DNA from: Rhizobium oryzicola
GTDB lineage: Bacteria > Pseudomonadota > Alphaproteobacteria > Rhizobiales > Rhizobiaceae
Reading direction: 5' to 3'
DNA: 64,000 nucleotides
Assembly (NCBI RefSeq): GCF_030504645.1
Contig: NZ_JAUKWQ010000001.1
Location: 248,001 to 312,000, forward strand
The notes beneath the pieces were generated by a model that ran no database searches, was not told the DNA's origin, and saw only the letters and a list, made by a program, of their open reading frames with translations. Below, one piece after another: positions 51,384 to 62,052 of the stretch (position 1 is the first letter of the stretch; each line of letters begins with the position of its first letter). The position numbers and the translations under genes are program-made.

Positions 51384-52967
51384 TCACGCCGCCTTGGCGA
51401 CGTGATATTCCTTGATGGCGACCATCTTGATGGCCGGATAACGCTCCGCTTCGTAGCGCAGCGAAAAGGCATCCTGCGCGAGGAAGACCGGATCGCCATC
51501 GAGGTCGCGGGCGATATCGCCGCGCTTCACCGTCAGGAACTTTTCCAGCTCCGCCTTGTCATCGGACGAGATCCAGCGGCAGACCGAGAAACGCGACATT
51601 TCGAATGACACCGGCAGCGTATATTCCGCCGACAGACGCTCCTTCAGAACGTCGAGCTGCAGGGCGCCGACCACGCCGACAATGGCGGGCGAACCGTCTT
51701 CCGGCGAAAACAGCTGCACCACGCCCTCTTCCGCCATCTGCTGCAAAGCTTCCTTCAGCTTCTTCGCCTTCATGGCATCCTCCAGCCGCACGCGGCGCAG
51801 GATTTCCGGCGAGAAGTTCGGTACGCCCTGGAAGACGAGTGCTTCGCCTTCCGTCAGCGTATCGCCAATGCGCAGCGTGCCGTGGTTGGGAATTCCCACC
51901 ACATCGCCCGCATAGGCCGTATCGGCCAGCTGGCGCTGCGAGGCGAAGAAGAATTGCGGTGCGGTGAGCCCCATTAGCTTGCCGGTGCGGGCGAGCCGCG
52001 CCTTCATGCCGCGCTCCAGCTTGCCCGAGCAGATGCGGGCAAAGGCGATGCGGTCGCGATGGTTGGGGTCCATGTTCGCCTGGATCTTGAAGACGAAGGC
52101 GGTCATCTTGTCTTCTCTCGCATGCACCTTGCGGACATCCGCCACCTGGTCGCGCGGCGGCGGCGCAAAATCGCCGAGCGCATTGATGAGATCGCGCACG
52201 CCGAAATTTCTCAGCGCCGAACCGAAGAAGACCGGCGTCATGTGACCTTCGAGGAAAGCCTGTTTGTCGAAGGGACGGCAAGCTTCGACCGCGAGTTCCA
52301 GCTCGTCGATGAAAGCCTGGCGCTCGTTTTCCGGCAGGTGATCGGCGACGCTCTGCGGGCCATTGACCTTGGTCGGCTCAACCTGCGTATCGCTGCCGCG
52401 GAAGGTGCTGTTGGCGAGGTTATACGAACCGCAGAAATTCTTCGAGCGACCGACCGGCCAGGTGACCGGAGCGGTGTCGAGCGCCAGCTTTTCTTCCACC
52501 TCGTCGAGGATCTCGAAGGTATCGCGCGCCTCGCGGTCCATCTTGTTGACGAAGGTGATGATCGGGATATCGCGCATGCGGCAGACTTCGAAGAGCTTCA
52601 GCGTGCGCGGCTCGATACCCTTGGCGCCGTCAATCACCATGACGGCCGCATCCACCGCCGTCAGCGTGCGGTAGGTATCGTCCGCAAAGTCTTCGTGACC
52701 CGGCGTGTCGAGAATGTTGAAGACATTGCCTTCATATTCGAAGGTCATGACCGAGGTCACAACGGAGATACCGCGCTCGCGCTCGATCTTCATCCAGTCG
52801 GAGCGGGTCTGGATACGATCCTTCTTCGCCTTCACTTCACCGGCCAGCTGGATGGCGCCGCCGAACAGCAGCAGCTTTTCGGTGAGCGTCGTCTTACCGG
52901 CGTCCGGGTGCGCGATAATCGCGAAGGTGCGGCGGCGGGAAACCGCCTCGGCAATGCTTTCAGCCAT
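51384..52967 (-). CDS. prfC: Peptide chain release factor 3
   Basis: A 527-residue translational GTPase that recycles RF1 and RF2. The G-domain shows the P-loop [20 protein letters not shown], switch-region [14 protein letters not shown] and the guanine-specificity motif [11 protein letters not shown]; then the EF-Tu-like domain II, and the RF3-specific C-terminal part ([32 protein letters not shown]). ATG at 52967, ten bases after AAAGGA, is preferred to TTG at 52976. Length matches E. coli PrfC (529). Confidence 0.97.
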   Translation of the reverse strand: MAESIAEAVSRRRTFAIIAHPDAGKTTLTEKLLLFGGAIQLAGEVKAKKDRIQTRSDWMKIERERGISVVTSVMTFEYEGNVFNILDTPGHEDFADDTYRTLTAVDAAVMVIDGAKGIEPRTLKLFEVCRMRDIPIITFVNKMDREARDTFEILDEVEEKLALDTAPVTWPVGRSKNFCGSYNLANSTFRGSDTQVEPTKVNGPQSVADHLPENERQAFIDELELAVEACRPFDKQAFLEGHMTPVFFGSALRNFGVRDLINALGDFAPPPRDQVADVRKVHAREDKMTAFVFKIQANMDPNHRDRIAFARICSGKLERGMKARLARTGKLMGLTAPQFFFASQRQLADTAYAGDVVGIPNHGTLRIGDTLTEGEALVFQGVPNFSPEILRRVRLEDAMKAKKLKEALQQMAEEGVVQLFSPEDGSPAIVGVVGALQLDVLKERLSAEYTLPVSFEMSRFSVCRWISSDDKAELEKFLTVKRGDIARDLDGDPVFLAQDAFSLRYEAERYPAIKMVAIKEYHVAKAA

Positions 52968-53053
52968 GTTCTGCAAATCCTTTGAGTTGCCGCGTATCTA
53001 GCGATTTCGGGGCAATTATGCAATTGACGGCGCAAACAGAAGGACAAGCCTCC

Positions 53054-53512
53054 ATGCGCGACATCATCGGCCCGACCCTCAAGCTCATTCGCCTGCCGCA
53101 TGGTGACGGCCTCGACCTGCCATCTTACGAGACGGCAGGCGCGGCGGGCATGGACATTCGCGCCGCCGTTTCAGACCCCATGGTGCTGAGGCCCGGTGAA
53201 CGGGCTCTGGTGCCGACCGGCTTCATCTTCGAAATACCCCAAGGCTTTGAAGTGCAGGTGCGTCCGCGCTCCGGCCTTGCCTTCAAGAACGGCGTGACCT
53301 GCCTCAACACGCCAGGCACGATCGACAGCGATTATCGCGGCGAGGTGAAAGTGCTGCTGATCAACCTCGGCCAGGAAGATTTTACGATCGAGCGCGGCAT
53401 GCGCGTGGCCCAACTGGTCCTGGCGCCCGTGGTGCAGGCGCGTGTTCAGGAAGCCGACGCCTTCAGCGATACGGCGCGCGGTGCGGGCGGTTTCGGATCG
53501 ACGGGCGTATGA
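53054..53512 (+). CDS. dut: Deoxyuridine 5'-triphosphate nucleotidohydrolase
   Basis: A 152-residue trimeric dUTPase that hydrolyses dUTP to dUMP and pyrophosphate, limiting uracil in DNA. All five motifs can be read: [16 protein letters not shown] (1), [20 protein letters not shown] (2 and 3, with the catalytic Asp in [10 protein letters not shown]), [13 protein letters not shown] (4) and the C-terminal [10 protein letters not shown] (5). The ATG at 53054 ([19 protein letters not shown]) is chosen on length and family start; open frame continues to 52982. It is divergent from prfC. Confidence 0.95.
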   Translation: MRDIIGPTLKLIRLPHGDGLDLPSYETAGAAGMDIRAAVSDPMVLRPGERALVPTGFIFEIPQGFEVQVRPRSGLAFKNGVTCLNTPGTIDSDYRGEVKVLLINLGQEDFTIERGMRVAQLVLAPVVQARVQEADAFSDTARGAGGFGSTGV

Positions 53513-53573
53513 CGAAAGAGAGCGTTGCGCTGGCGACGAAACCGCTCTAGCAAAGCGCATCGGAGGAGAGACG

Positions 53574-54185
53574 ATGACCCTGACCACCCTGATCACCTAC
53601 GCGCTGGCTCTGTTCATCGCGGCAGCTATTCCGGGCCCCGGAATGACGGCCATCGTGGCACGGGCACTCGGCTCCGGCTTCCGACCAACCTTATTCATGG
53701 GGCTTGGGCTCATTCTTGGTGATCTGGTCTATCTGACCGCTGTCATCCTCGGCCTTGCCATCGTCGCGCAAAATTTCACGACGCCCTTCCTGATCATCAA
53801 ATATCTGGGTGCGGCCTATCTCTGCTATATCGCGTGGAAGCTCTGGACCGCCGGTCTGCTGCGACAGGACATTCAGGCGCAAACGGGCGTCAAGGGCGGC
53901 ATGGCTTTTCTCTCCGGTCTGCTTGTCACACTTGGTAACCCGAAGACCATGCTGTTTTACGTGGCTCTGGTGCCGACGCTCCTTCCGCTTTCCGAAATCG
54001 GTCCTCGCGATTACGCCATTCTCGTTGGCACGACTTTCGTGGTGTTGATGGCGGTGCTGCTGCCTTACATTCTGCTGGCCTCGAAAGCGCGGGAACTCTT
54101 GAAAAAGCCCAAGGCGCTGCAGGTGCTGAACCGTTCGGCGGCCGGCATTTTGGCCGGAACCGCCGCCTATATCGCGGCACGCTAA
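53574..54185 (+). CDS. LysE/RhtB-family amino-acid exporter
   Basis: A 203-residue inner-membrane exporter with six predicted helices. The family start MTLTTLITYALALFIAAAIP, then GPGMTAIVARALGSGFRPTL (the GPG-containing conserved loop), IKYLGAAYLCYIAWKLWTAG and LVTLGNPKTMLFYVALVPTL match LysE/RhtB proteins. These export threonine, homoserine, lysine or other amino acids; the substrate is unknown here. ATG at 53574 follows GGAGGAG. It starts 61 bases after dut. Confidence 0.92.
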   Translation: MTLTTLITYALALFIAAAIPGPGMTAIVARALGSGFRPTLFMGLGLILGDLVYLTAVILGLAIVAQNFTTPFLIIKYLGAAYLCYIAWKLWTAGLLRQDIQAQTGVKGGMAFLSGLLVTLGNPKTMLFYVALVPTLLPLSEIGPRDYAILVGTTFVVLMAVLLPYILLASKARELLKKPKALQVLNRSAAGILAGTAAYIAAR

Positions 54186-54290
54186 CGAGAAAAGATATAC
54201 TCAAAAACCGGCGCGTTTTCAGTCGTATTTTTCTCGTCTTACCCGAAATTCCTTTCTAATCTTCCTTTTGAAAATTTCAGGGAGCCCAGT

Positions 54291-55259
54291 ATGTCCGATA
54301 CGCCCAAGCCCGGCCGCGGCAAGATCTATGCCTCCATCATCGACACGATTGGCAATACGCCGATCGTGCGTCTCGACAAACTGGCGCGCGAAAAGGGCGT
54401 GAAGGCCAACCTGCTGGCCAAGCTGGAATTCTTCAACCCGATCGCTTCGGTGAAGGACCGCATCGGTGTCGCCATGATCGAAAGCCTGGAGGCGCAGGGC
54501 AAGATTTCGCCCGGCAAGACGACGCTCATCGAGCCAACCTCCGGCAACACAGGCATTGCGCTGGCCTTCGCCGCTGCGGCCAAAGGGTACAAGCTGATCC
54601 TCACCATGCCCGAGACAATGTCGATCGAGCGGCGCAAGATGCTGGCTCTGCTGGGTGCCGAACTGGTTCTGACCGAGGGGCCGAAGGGCATGAAGGGGGC
54701 GATTGCCAAGGCGGAGGAACTGGCCGCGACCCTGCCGGACGCCATCATTCCCCAACAATTCGAGAACCCGGCCAACCCTGAAATCCACCGTCAGACGACG
54801 GCGGAAGAGATCTGGAACGATACCGACGGCCGGGTCGACCTGTTTGTCGCCGGCATCGGTACGGGCGGCACGATCACTGGTGTCGGGCAGGTGCTGAAGG
54901 CGCGCAAGCCTGACCTGAAGGTCATTGCCGTCGAGCCAGCGGAATCGCCCGTCCTTTCCGGTGGCGAGCCTGGCCCGCACAAGATCCAGGGTATCGGTGC
55001 CGGCTTTGCCCCAAAGATCCTCGACACGTCGGTCTATGATGAAGTCGTCACTGTTGCGAGCGCCGAGGCCATGGAAATGGCGCGCCTCGTCGCCCGCCTG
55101 GAAGGCGTTCCCGTCGGTATCTCCTCAGGCGCCGCACTGACCGCGGCAATCCGTATCGGCCAACGGCCGAAAAACGAAGGCAAGAACATCGTCATCATCA
55201 TTCCCTCGTTTGCGGAACGCTATCTTTCGACGGCACTGTTTGAGGGGCTGGGGGAATGA
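54291..55259 (+). CDS. cysK: Cysteine synthase A (O-acetylserine sulfhydrylase)
   Basis: A 322-residue PLP enzyme making cysteine from O-acetylserine and sulfide. The Schiff-base Lys55 is in [38 protein letters not shown] is the substrate and PLP-phosphate loop; [20 protein letters not shown] binds the phosphate. [20 protein letters not shown] and the ending [10 protein letters not shown] agree with CysK. It is monocistronic and not next to cysE here. Confidence 0.96.
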   Translation: MSDTPKPGRGKIYASIIDTIGNTPIVRLDKLAREKGVKANLLAKLEFFNPIASVKDRIGVAMIESLEAQGKISPGKTTLIEPTSGNTGIALAFAAAAKGYKLILTMPETMSIERRKMLALLGAELVLTEGPKGMKGAIAKAEELAATLPDAIIPQQFENPANPEIHRQTTAEEIWNDTDGRVDLFVAGIGTGGTITGVGQVLKARKPDLKVIAVEPAESPVLSGGEPGPHKIQGIGAGFAPKILDTSVYDEVVTVASAEAMEMARLVARLEGVPVGISSGAALTAAIRIGQRPKNEGKNIVIIIPSFAERYLSTALFEGLGE

Positions 55260-55265
55260 GGCAAT

Positions 55266-55376
55266 AAGCGAATAGCGAATAGTTTGCGGGCACAGTTTGC
55301 CGATGCGACCCATTTCAACGACTTTCTACAAGCGCCTGCTGCACGCAGAGCGCATTTAAACTACTCGCTACTCGCT
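55266..55376. repeat. Imperfect inverted repeat flanking the cysK 3' region
   Basis: AAGCGAATAGCGAATAGTTT (55266-55285) is nearly the reverse complement of AAACTACTCGCTACTCGCT (55358-55376), differing only by A/G changes, and each arm is a direct duplication. The 72-base interior shows no gene. It lies between cysK and the convergent comM. Confidence 0.55.
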
Positions 55377-55383
55377 CATCACC

Positions 55384-56916
55384 TCACGCCGCAGCCGTCA
55401 GCCTCTCTCCCGCGATCCGGTAGGAAATCGCCTCGGCGAGATGGATGCGGCCCACCCGTTCCTCGCCCTCGAGATCTGCCAGCGTACGGGCGACCTTCAG
55501 AACCCGGTGATAGCCGCGGGCGGAGAATTTCAGCTTCTCCGCCGCGTCGCGCAACAGTTGGAGGCCGGCATTGTCAGGCTCGGCAAACACCTCGATCATC
55601 GAGGTCGAGCAGCGGGCATTGGTCCCGATACCCGGATAACCGGCCTCGATGAACCGCTCCTGTTGCCGTACCCTTGCGCGCGCCACGCGGGCTGCAACTT
55701 CAGCGCTGCTTTCCGCTGGCCTTGGTCGAATAAGATCGGCAGCCGAGACGGCGGGCACATCAATGCGGATATCGATGCGGTCCATCAGCGGCCCGGAAAT
55801 GCGGCTCTGGTAATCGGTCATGCAGCGCGGACCTTTGGCGCAGGTATGCCCTGGCTCTCCCGCCATGCCACAGCGGCAGGGGTTCATGGCCGCCACCAGT
55901 TGGATATTGGCAGGATAGGACACACGGTGATTGGCGCGCGCAATCACGCATTCCCCGGTCTCCAGCGGCTGGCGCAGAGCATCCAGCACCTGGGGCGCAA
56001 ACTCCGGGAACTCATCAAGGAAAAGCACGCCGTGATGGGCAAGCGAGGCTTCACCGGGCTTGGCGCGCAAGCCGCCACCGACCAGCGCCGCCATGGTGGC
56101 GGAATGATGCGGGGTACGGAACGGCCGGCGATCAGACAGCTTGCCGCCCGAGAGTTGTCCGGCGATCGAATGGATCATCGAAACTTCCAGCAGCTCGGCA
56201 GCGGACAATGGCGGCAGGATGGAGGGCAGCCTCGCCGCCAGCATGGATTTGCCGGATCCTGGAGGCCCCACCATCAGCAGATTATGCCCGCCAGCCGCCG
56301 CCACTTCCAGCGCCCGCTTGGCGCTTTCCTGGCCCTTGATATCGGCCAGATCCGGCAGATTGGCTGCGGGCGCCCGGATCGCCGGATGCGGGCGCGACAG
56401 AACCTGCGTGCCACGAAAATGATTGGCGAGCGCAATCAGGCTGCGCGGTGCGAGAATGTCGATATCGGCGCCAGCCCAGGCCGCTTCTGCGCCACTGTCT
56501 GCCGGGCAGATCAACCCTTTGCCGAGAGCGTTGGCGCCAATTGCCGCCGGAAGCGCACCCGCGACCGGTGCCAACGTGCCATCCAGATTGAGTTCGCCCA
56601 GCACCACGTACTCATTCAGGGCGTCGGAGGGAATTGCGCCCAGCGCCGCCATCAGGCCAAGCGCGATCGGGAGGTCGAAATGACTGCCTTCCTTCGGCAA
56701 GTCCGCCGGTGCCAGATTGACCGTGATCTTCTTCGGCGGCATGGCGAGGCCCGAAGCATGCAGAGCCGCCTGCACCCGCTCACGGCTTTCTGCCACTGCC
56801 TTGTCCGGCAGGCCGACGATATGCATGCCGAGCTTGCCCGGCCCCACCATGACCTGCACATCTACGGGCACGCCTTCAATGCCCTGAAATGCCACCGTAC
56901 TGACGCGCGCCACCAT
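55384..56916 (-). CDS. comM: ComM/YifB-family Mg-chelatase-like AAA+ protein
   Basis: A 510-residue AAA+ ATPase; ComM is a branch-migration helicase that promotes natural transformation in other bacteria. Residues 1-170 form the Lon-like N-terminal part (MVARVSTVAFQGIEGVPVDV, GLPDKAVAESRERVQAALHA). The AAA+ core has Walker A MVGPPGSGKSMLAARLPS, Walker B GVLFLDEFPEF and the sensor region ANHRVSYPANIQLVAAMNPC. The end has a cysteine-rich insert (PCRCGMAGEPGHTC) and a C-terminal ATP-binding-lid domain. Role in this organism unproven. Confidence 0.95.
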   Translation of the reverse strand: MVARVSTVAFQGIEGVPVDVQVMVGPGKLGMHIVGLPDKAVAESRERVQAALHASGLAMPPKKITVNLAPADLPKEGSHFDLPIALGLMAALGAIPSDALNEYVVLGELNLDGTLAPVAGALPAAIGANALGKGLICPADSGAEAAWAGADIDILAPRSLIALANHFRGTQVLSRPHPAIRAPAANLPDLADIKGQESAKRALEVAAAGGHNLLMVGPPGSGKSMLAARLPSILPPLSAAELLEVSMIHSIAGQLSGGKLSDRRPFRTPHHSATMAALVGGGLRAKPGEASLAHHGVLFLDEFPEFAPQVLDALRQPLETGECVIARANHRVSYPANIQLVAAMNPCRCGMAGEPGHTCAKGPRCMTDYQSRISGPLMDRIDIRIDVPAVSAADLIRPRPAESSAEVAARVARARVRQQERFIEAGYPGIGTNARCSTSMIEVFAEPDNAGLQLLRDAAEKLKFSARGYHRVLKVARTLADLEGEERVGRIHLAEAISYRIAGERLTAAA

Positions 56917-57129
56917 GCCAACCGCCCCATCAACCCTACAGCTTCAGGTGCGTATGCATCATCTCCACACCATTAAGGCGATCATGGCATGGCTCAAGGA
57001 ATAAAACAAGAACATTCCTCGAACGCGCATGTCGCGACTGATGTATTAGATGTCGTTGATTTTAGCAGTCTGGAACAAAGATGAACGGAGTGGCAACCGC
57101 GGCTAAGGTCAGCCGCTGCTGCCGCCTCA

Positions 57130-58080
57130 TCAGCCGCGTTTTGCTTCAATGGCATCCCACAGAAGCGCTGCGACGTCGGCACCGCCAAACTTCTTTACTT
57201 CGCGAATGCCGGTGGGAGAGGTGACGTTGATCTCCGTCATGTAATCGCCGATCACGTCGATGCCGACGAAGAGGAAGCCGCGTTCGCGCAAGGCCGGGCC
57301 GATGCGGGCGCAGATTTCCTTTTCCCGCGTGGTGAGTTCGGTTGCCTCAGCGCGACCGCCCACATGCATATTGGAGCGCGAATCATGCTCAGCGGGCACA
57401 CGATTGATAGCGCCAACGGCCTCGCCGTTGACCAGCAGGATGCGCTTGTCGCCCTTGCGCACTGCCGGCAGGTACCCTTGTGCAATGAAGGGTTCCCGGT
57501 GGTACATCTGCTGGAACATTTCCAGCAGCGACGAGAAATTGCGGTCGTCCCGCGCCGAATGGAAAACGCCCGCGCCACCATTGCCGTAAAGCGGCTTCAG
57601 GATGATGTCGCCCAGTTCTTCGCGAAAACGGGCGATCTCGCCGATGTCGCAAGTGATCAGCGTCGGCGGCATCAGGTCGGCGAATTCGGTGACGAAAATC
57701 TTTTCCGGCGAATTGCGTACCCAGGCCGGATCGTTCACGACCAGCGTCTTCGGATGCAACCGCTCCAGAAGATGCGTGTAGGTGATGTAACCCATGTCGA
57801 AGGGCGGATCCTGGCGCAGCATGATCACATCCATTTCGGAGAGATCCACGCGCTCGCGCTCGCCCAAAGTGAAGTGGTTGCCCTTCTCGTCGCGAACGGT
57901 CAGCGCTTCCACGGCGGCAAATATCTTGCCATCGCGCATGGTCAGGCGATCCGGGGTGTAATGATAGAGCGCATAGCCGCGTGCCTGCGCCTCAAGCGCC
58001 ATGGCGAATGTGGAGTCACCGGAAATGTTGATGCTGGACACATGGTCCATCTGGAAAGCGACTTTGCGGATGTTGGCCAT
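57130..58080 (-). CDS. gshB: Glutathione synthetase
   Basis: A 316-residue ATP-grasp ligase adding glycine to gamma-glutamylcysteine. Conserved segments are [60 protein letters not shown] (the ATP-binding glycine-rich loop), [20 protein letters not shown] and [20 protein letters not shown]. Length equals the family norm (315-316). Separate promoter region, 213 bases from comM. Confidence 0.97.
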   Translation of the reverse strand: MANIRKVAFQMDHVSSINISGDSTFAMALEAQARGYALYHYTPDRLTMRDGKIFAAVEALTVRDEKGNHFTLGERERVDLSEMDVIMLRQDPPFDMGYITYTHLLERLHPKTLVVNDPAWVRNSPEKIFVTEFADLMPPTLITCDIGEIARFREELGDIILKPLYGNGGAGVFHSARDDRNFSSLLEMFQQMYHREPFIAQGYLPAVRKGDKRILLVNGEAVGAINRVPAEHDSRSNMHVGGRAEATELTTREKEICARIGPALRERGFLFVGIDVIGDYMTEINVTSPTGIREVKKFGGADVAALLWDAIEAKRG

Positions 58081-58193
58081 GCCCTAACCCCTTCTCGAAA
58101 TGCCCGCCAGATGTAGGACGGCGGGCGGGCAATGGCAACGCGCGAAAAGAGAGAATGAGAGCCTATCAGGGTTAAATGGAAACAGTTTCTTTT

Positions 58194-58287
58194 GGCTCAG
58201 GCGGGGTCATATGCGAGGAGAGCGGCGCGTGTCGTAGCCAACGCATACGGCCAAGCCGCTCGACAAAGCAGATGACCCGCCTCAGCC
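58194..58287. repeat. Imperfect inverted repeat, outer arms of a palindromic mosaic
   Basis: GGCTCAGGCGGGGTCAT (58194-58210) nearly matches the reverse complement of ATGACCCGCCTCAGCC (58272-58287): one substitution and one extra G. A small hairpin, CCGGATTGCC with GGCATCCGG (58298-58319), follows. Confidence 0.5.
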
Positions 58288-58335
58288 AACCCGCCCGCCG
58301 GATTGCCTTTGGCATCCGGCAAGCATGAAATTCGT

Positions 58336-58377
58336 CGGTTACGCTTTTCGCTTCGCATCGGCGAAGCGGCGTAACCG
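58336..58377. repeat. Long hairpin with two perfect arms
   Basis: CGGTTACGC (58336-58344) pairs with GCGTAACCG (58369-58377), and CGCTTCGC (58349-58356) with GCGAAGCG (58361-58368), around an ATCG loop; only a TTTT bulge interrupts the 17-bp stem. No U-tract follows. Confidence 0.65.
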
Positions 58378-58511
58378 AAGGGCCGGATCATTTTCCGCCA
58401 TTATCTGCGGCTTTCGTCTCGACCGTACCGGGAGGTATGCTCTTCGCCGAAAGCCTTGATCCTGACAAAAAATGTTTCCGGCAGAACGATTCCATTGAGC
58501 GCTGACAGGCT

Positions 58512-59021
58512 CTAGCGCGACCGCAGCATCTGCTTAACGCGTGGCACAAGGCGCACGCGAAGGCGGGCATAGAGGGCCGAGGGGCGATCGAGAGGTACCC
58601 GCATGAAAGCGATTTTGCGCACATAGTGATCCACATGCCAGACGGCCCAGGTCCTGGCGCGGAAATAGCCGACATCCCCGGCTTTGAGTAGAGTCTGCGT
58701 GCCATCTTCTGCCGTAACCAGAACCTCGCCCTCGACGATGACGACCGTTTCGTCCTCGCCGAAATACCAGCGAAACGTGCCGGCGGTGCAATCCCACATG
58801 GCCGTTGTGGAGCATCTGTCCTGGGCTTTGGATTGTACGGCTGCGCGCGCCTGTGGATCGCCCGCCAGGATCCAGTCAGGCTCGATAGGGGCTGCTGCGA
58901 GCTGATCATACAGCGCATCACCCGCTGCACCGACGAACGGAAAATCGCTCGGCGTCCGAGACGACTGGCGTCTGCGATAGGCAAGAGCAAGCGCGCCTGC
59001 GAAAGCAAGTTTGATGACCAT
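58512..59021 (-). CDS. Membrane-anchored cupin protein, 169 aa
   Basis: A 169-residue protein with a short N-terminal hydrophobic helix (MVIKLAFAGALALAYRRRQS) and a cupin barrel at about residues 75-150: CTAGTFRWYFGEDETVVIVE, EGEVLVTAEDGTQTLLKAGD and VGYFRARTWAVWHVDHYVRK. This is like the DUF861/cupin_3 group (ethanolamine-utilisation or glyoxylate-type), often with uncertain ligands. The ATG at 59021 lies 4 bases after GGGGG; an earlier start (59042) is possible. Function unknown; not part of the ugp operon, from which it is separated by 105 bases on the same strand. Confidence 0.7.
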   Translation of the reverse strand: MVIKLAFAGALALAYRRRQSSRTPSDFPFVGAAGDALYDQLAAAPIEPDWILAGDPQARAAVQSKAQDRCSTTAMWDCTAGTFRWYFGEDETVVIVEGEVLVTAEDGTQTLLKAGDVGYFRARTWAVWHVDHYVRKIAFMRVPLDRPSALYARLRVRLVPRVKQMLRSR

Positions 59022-59126
59022 TGAACCCCCAAAGTTCTCCAAGCTGGAGCAACCTAGAAGGGAAATATGAGAGTGAGGTTTCGGGATTGATTCAAATTGG
59101 AATCAATCCCGCTTTTATCTGCGACC

Positions 59127-60227
<1,101 letters not shown>

Positions 60228-60228
60228 G

Positions 60229-61077
60229 TCACTTCTCCGTTTCTGTAAGCCCGCGGATGAACAGCCGCTGCATGAATATGACGATGAGGATGGGGGGCAG
60301 CATGGCCAGCACGGAACCCGCCATCACGAAGTTCCACGGAATGATCCCGTCTTGTGCCGTCACCATGCGCTTCATACCCATCATCAGGGTGTAGTAACCG
60401 GTGTCCGTGGTCATCAGCAGTGGCCACAGATACTGGATCCAGCCATAGATGAACAATATGACACACAGTGCACCGATGTTCGTGCGCGACAGCGGTAGCA
60501 GAATATCACGAAAGAATTTTATCGGTCCCGCGCCATCGACACGGGCCGCTTCCAGAAGTTCATCCGGCACAGTCATGAAGAACTGGCGGAAGAGAAAAGT
60601 CGCGGTTGCAGAAGCGATGAGCGGGATCGTCAGACCCGCCCAGGAATTCAGCATGCCGAGATCCGCCACAATCTTGTAGGTCGGCATGATGCGCACTTCG
60701 ACCGGCAGCATCAGCGTCACGAAGATGACCCAGAAGGCCAATTGCCGGAACGGGAAGCGGAAATAGACGATCGCATAGGCCGACAGGATCGAGATCGAGA
60801 TTTTGCCGATGGTGATGACCAGCGCCATGATCAACGAGTTCATGGCCATGTGGCTGTAGTTCGGCAGGCCGTTCGCCGCCGAGACATTGGTCAGCAGCTG
60901 CGTGTAGTTCTCGATGAAATGCGAGCCCGGCCAAAGCGGCACAGGACCCGACATCAAGGTCGGTAGGTCCTGTGTCGAGGCCATGACAGCGACATAGACC
61001 GGCAGTGCCACCACCACGAAACCGAGGATGAGGAAGAGGTGGGTGAGGATGTTCAGGATGGGACGGTTTTCAACCAT
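60229..61077 (-). CDS. ugpE: Glycerol-3-phosphate ABC transporter permease UgpE
   Basis: A 282-residue MalG-type permease with six membrane segments ([40 protein letters not shown]). The EAA loop is [20 protein letters not shown]. Typical UgpE segments are [20 protein letters not shown] and [20 protein letters not shown]. It is spaced 9 bases from ugpA and one from ugpC, so the cluster is a single transcript. Confidence 0.94.
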   Translation of the reverse strand: MVENRPILNILTHLFLILGFVVVALPVYVAVMASTQDLPTLMSGPVPLWPGSHFIENYTQLLTNVSAANGLPNYSHMAMNSLIMALVITIGKISISILSAYAIVYFRFPFRQLAFWVIFVTLMLPVEVRIMPTYKIVADLGMLNSWAGLTIPLIASATATFLFRQFFMTVPDELLEAARVDGAGPIKFFRDILLPLSRTNIGALCVILFIYGWIQYLWPLLMTTDTGYYTLMMGMKRMVTAQDGIIPWNFVMAGSVLAMLPPILIVIFMQRLFIRGLTETEK

Positions 61078-61086
61078 GATCGATCC

Positions 61087-61971
61087 TCAATACTGCACGC
61101 GGCGTTCGACGTAACGGAACTGCACAAAGGTCAGCACCATCACGATCATCATCAGCATCACGGATTGGGCCGAGGACGAGCCAAGGTTCAGGCCGACAAA
61201 ACCATCCTGATAGACCTTGTACACCAGCGTCGTCGTGGCCTGTGCGGGTCCGCCGGCCGTGGTCGCATCCACGATCGGGAAGGTATCGAACATCGCGTAG
61301 TTCACGTTGATGATGAACAGGAAGAAAGTGGTGGGTGACAGGAGCGGCAGTGAAATCGTGAAAAAGCGCTTCACCGGGCCGGAACCATCGATCGCGGCGG
61401 CTTCCATCAGCGAATGCGGAACGGACTGCAGCCCCGCCAGAAAGAACAGGAAATTGTAGGATATCTGCTTCCAGGCAGCCGCGATACTGATCAGGATCAT
61501 CGCATGTGTGCCGTTCAGATCGTGATCCCATTTAAAACCGATTTTCTGCAGGAAGAAGGGCAAAAGCCCGGTCGAGGTGTTGAACACGAACCACCAGAGC
61601 ACGCCAGCGACCACGGGCGCGACCGCGTAGGGCCAGACCAGCAGCGTGGTATAGATGCGCGAAGTGCGGGTCAGCCGATCGACGGCGGCGGCGAATGCAA
61701 GCCCGAGTATCATGGCAAGCGAGGTGACGCAGACCGCAAACACCATGGTGCGCAAAAGCGCATCGATATAATTCGGATCCTCGAGCAGGCGCTGGTAGTG
61801 CTGGATGCCAACGAAGACGGTCGACATGCCGAAGGGGTCTTCGCGCTCGAAGGATGACTTGAAGGCCTGGGCAGCCGGCCAGATGAAGAAGATCAGCGTG
61901 ATGATCAGCTGTGGCGCCAGCAGCAGATAGGGCAGCAGGCGATTGTTGAAAGTTGTTCTTTTTGTTTCCAC
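61087..61971 (-). CDS. ugpA: Glycerol-3-phosphate ABC transporter permease UgpA
   Basis: A 294-residue MalF-type permease. The N-terminus METKRTTFNNRLLPYLLLAP and six hydrophobic segments are visible, along with the EAA loop SVPHSLMEAAAIDGSGPVKRF and the C-terminal FVQFRYVERRVQY typical of UgpA. It pairs with UgpE to form the channel. It starts 81 bases after the ugpB stop, beyond an intercistronic hairpin. Confidence 0.93.
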   Translation of the reverse strand: METKRTTFNNRLLPYLLLAPQLIITLIFFIWPAAQAFKSSFEREDPFGMSTVFVGIQHYQRLLEDPNYIDALLRTMVFAVCVTSLAMILGLAFAAAVDRLTRTSRIYTTLLVWPYAVAPVVAGVLWWFVFNTSTGLLPFFLQKIGFKWDHDLNGTHAMILISIAAAWKQISYNFLFFLAGLQSVPHSLMEAAAIDGSGPVKRFFTISLPLLSPTTFFLFIINVNYAMFDTFPIVDATTAGGPAQATTTLVYKVYQDGFVGLNLGSSSAQSVMLMMIVMVLTFVQFRYVERRVQY

Positions 61972-62006
61972 GAAAGCCTCCCGGCGGCACCCGTCACAAT
62001 ACGGGA

Positions 62007-62033
62007 GGGAGGACCGGCAAAACCGGTCCTCCC
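62007..62033 (-). other. Intercistronic stem-loop after ugpB
   Basis: GGGAGGACCGG (62007-62017) and CCGGTCCTCCC (62023-62033) form a perfect 11-bp stem with a CAAAA loop. On the minus-strand transcript it follows the ugpB stop by 19 bases, like the hairpin after the binding-protein gene at 7327. Confidence 0.7.
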
Positions 62034-62052
62034 AATGGGTGATGATGCGGGC

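Larger units (their letters stand above)
58081..58511. other. Palindrome-rich gap between gshB and cupin gene
   Basis: These 431 bases have no credible gene. They contain the inverted repeat 58194-58287 and hairpins at 58298-58319 and 58336-58377, probably a dispersed repeat element. A further stretch, 58400-58510, holds nothing recognisable. Confidence 0.5.
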
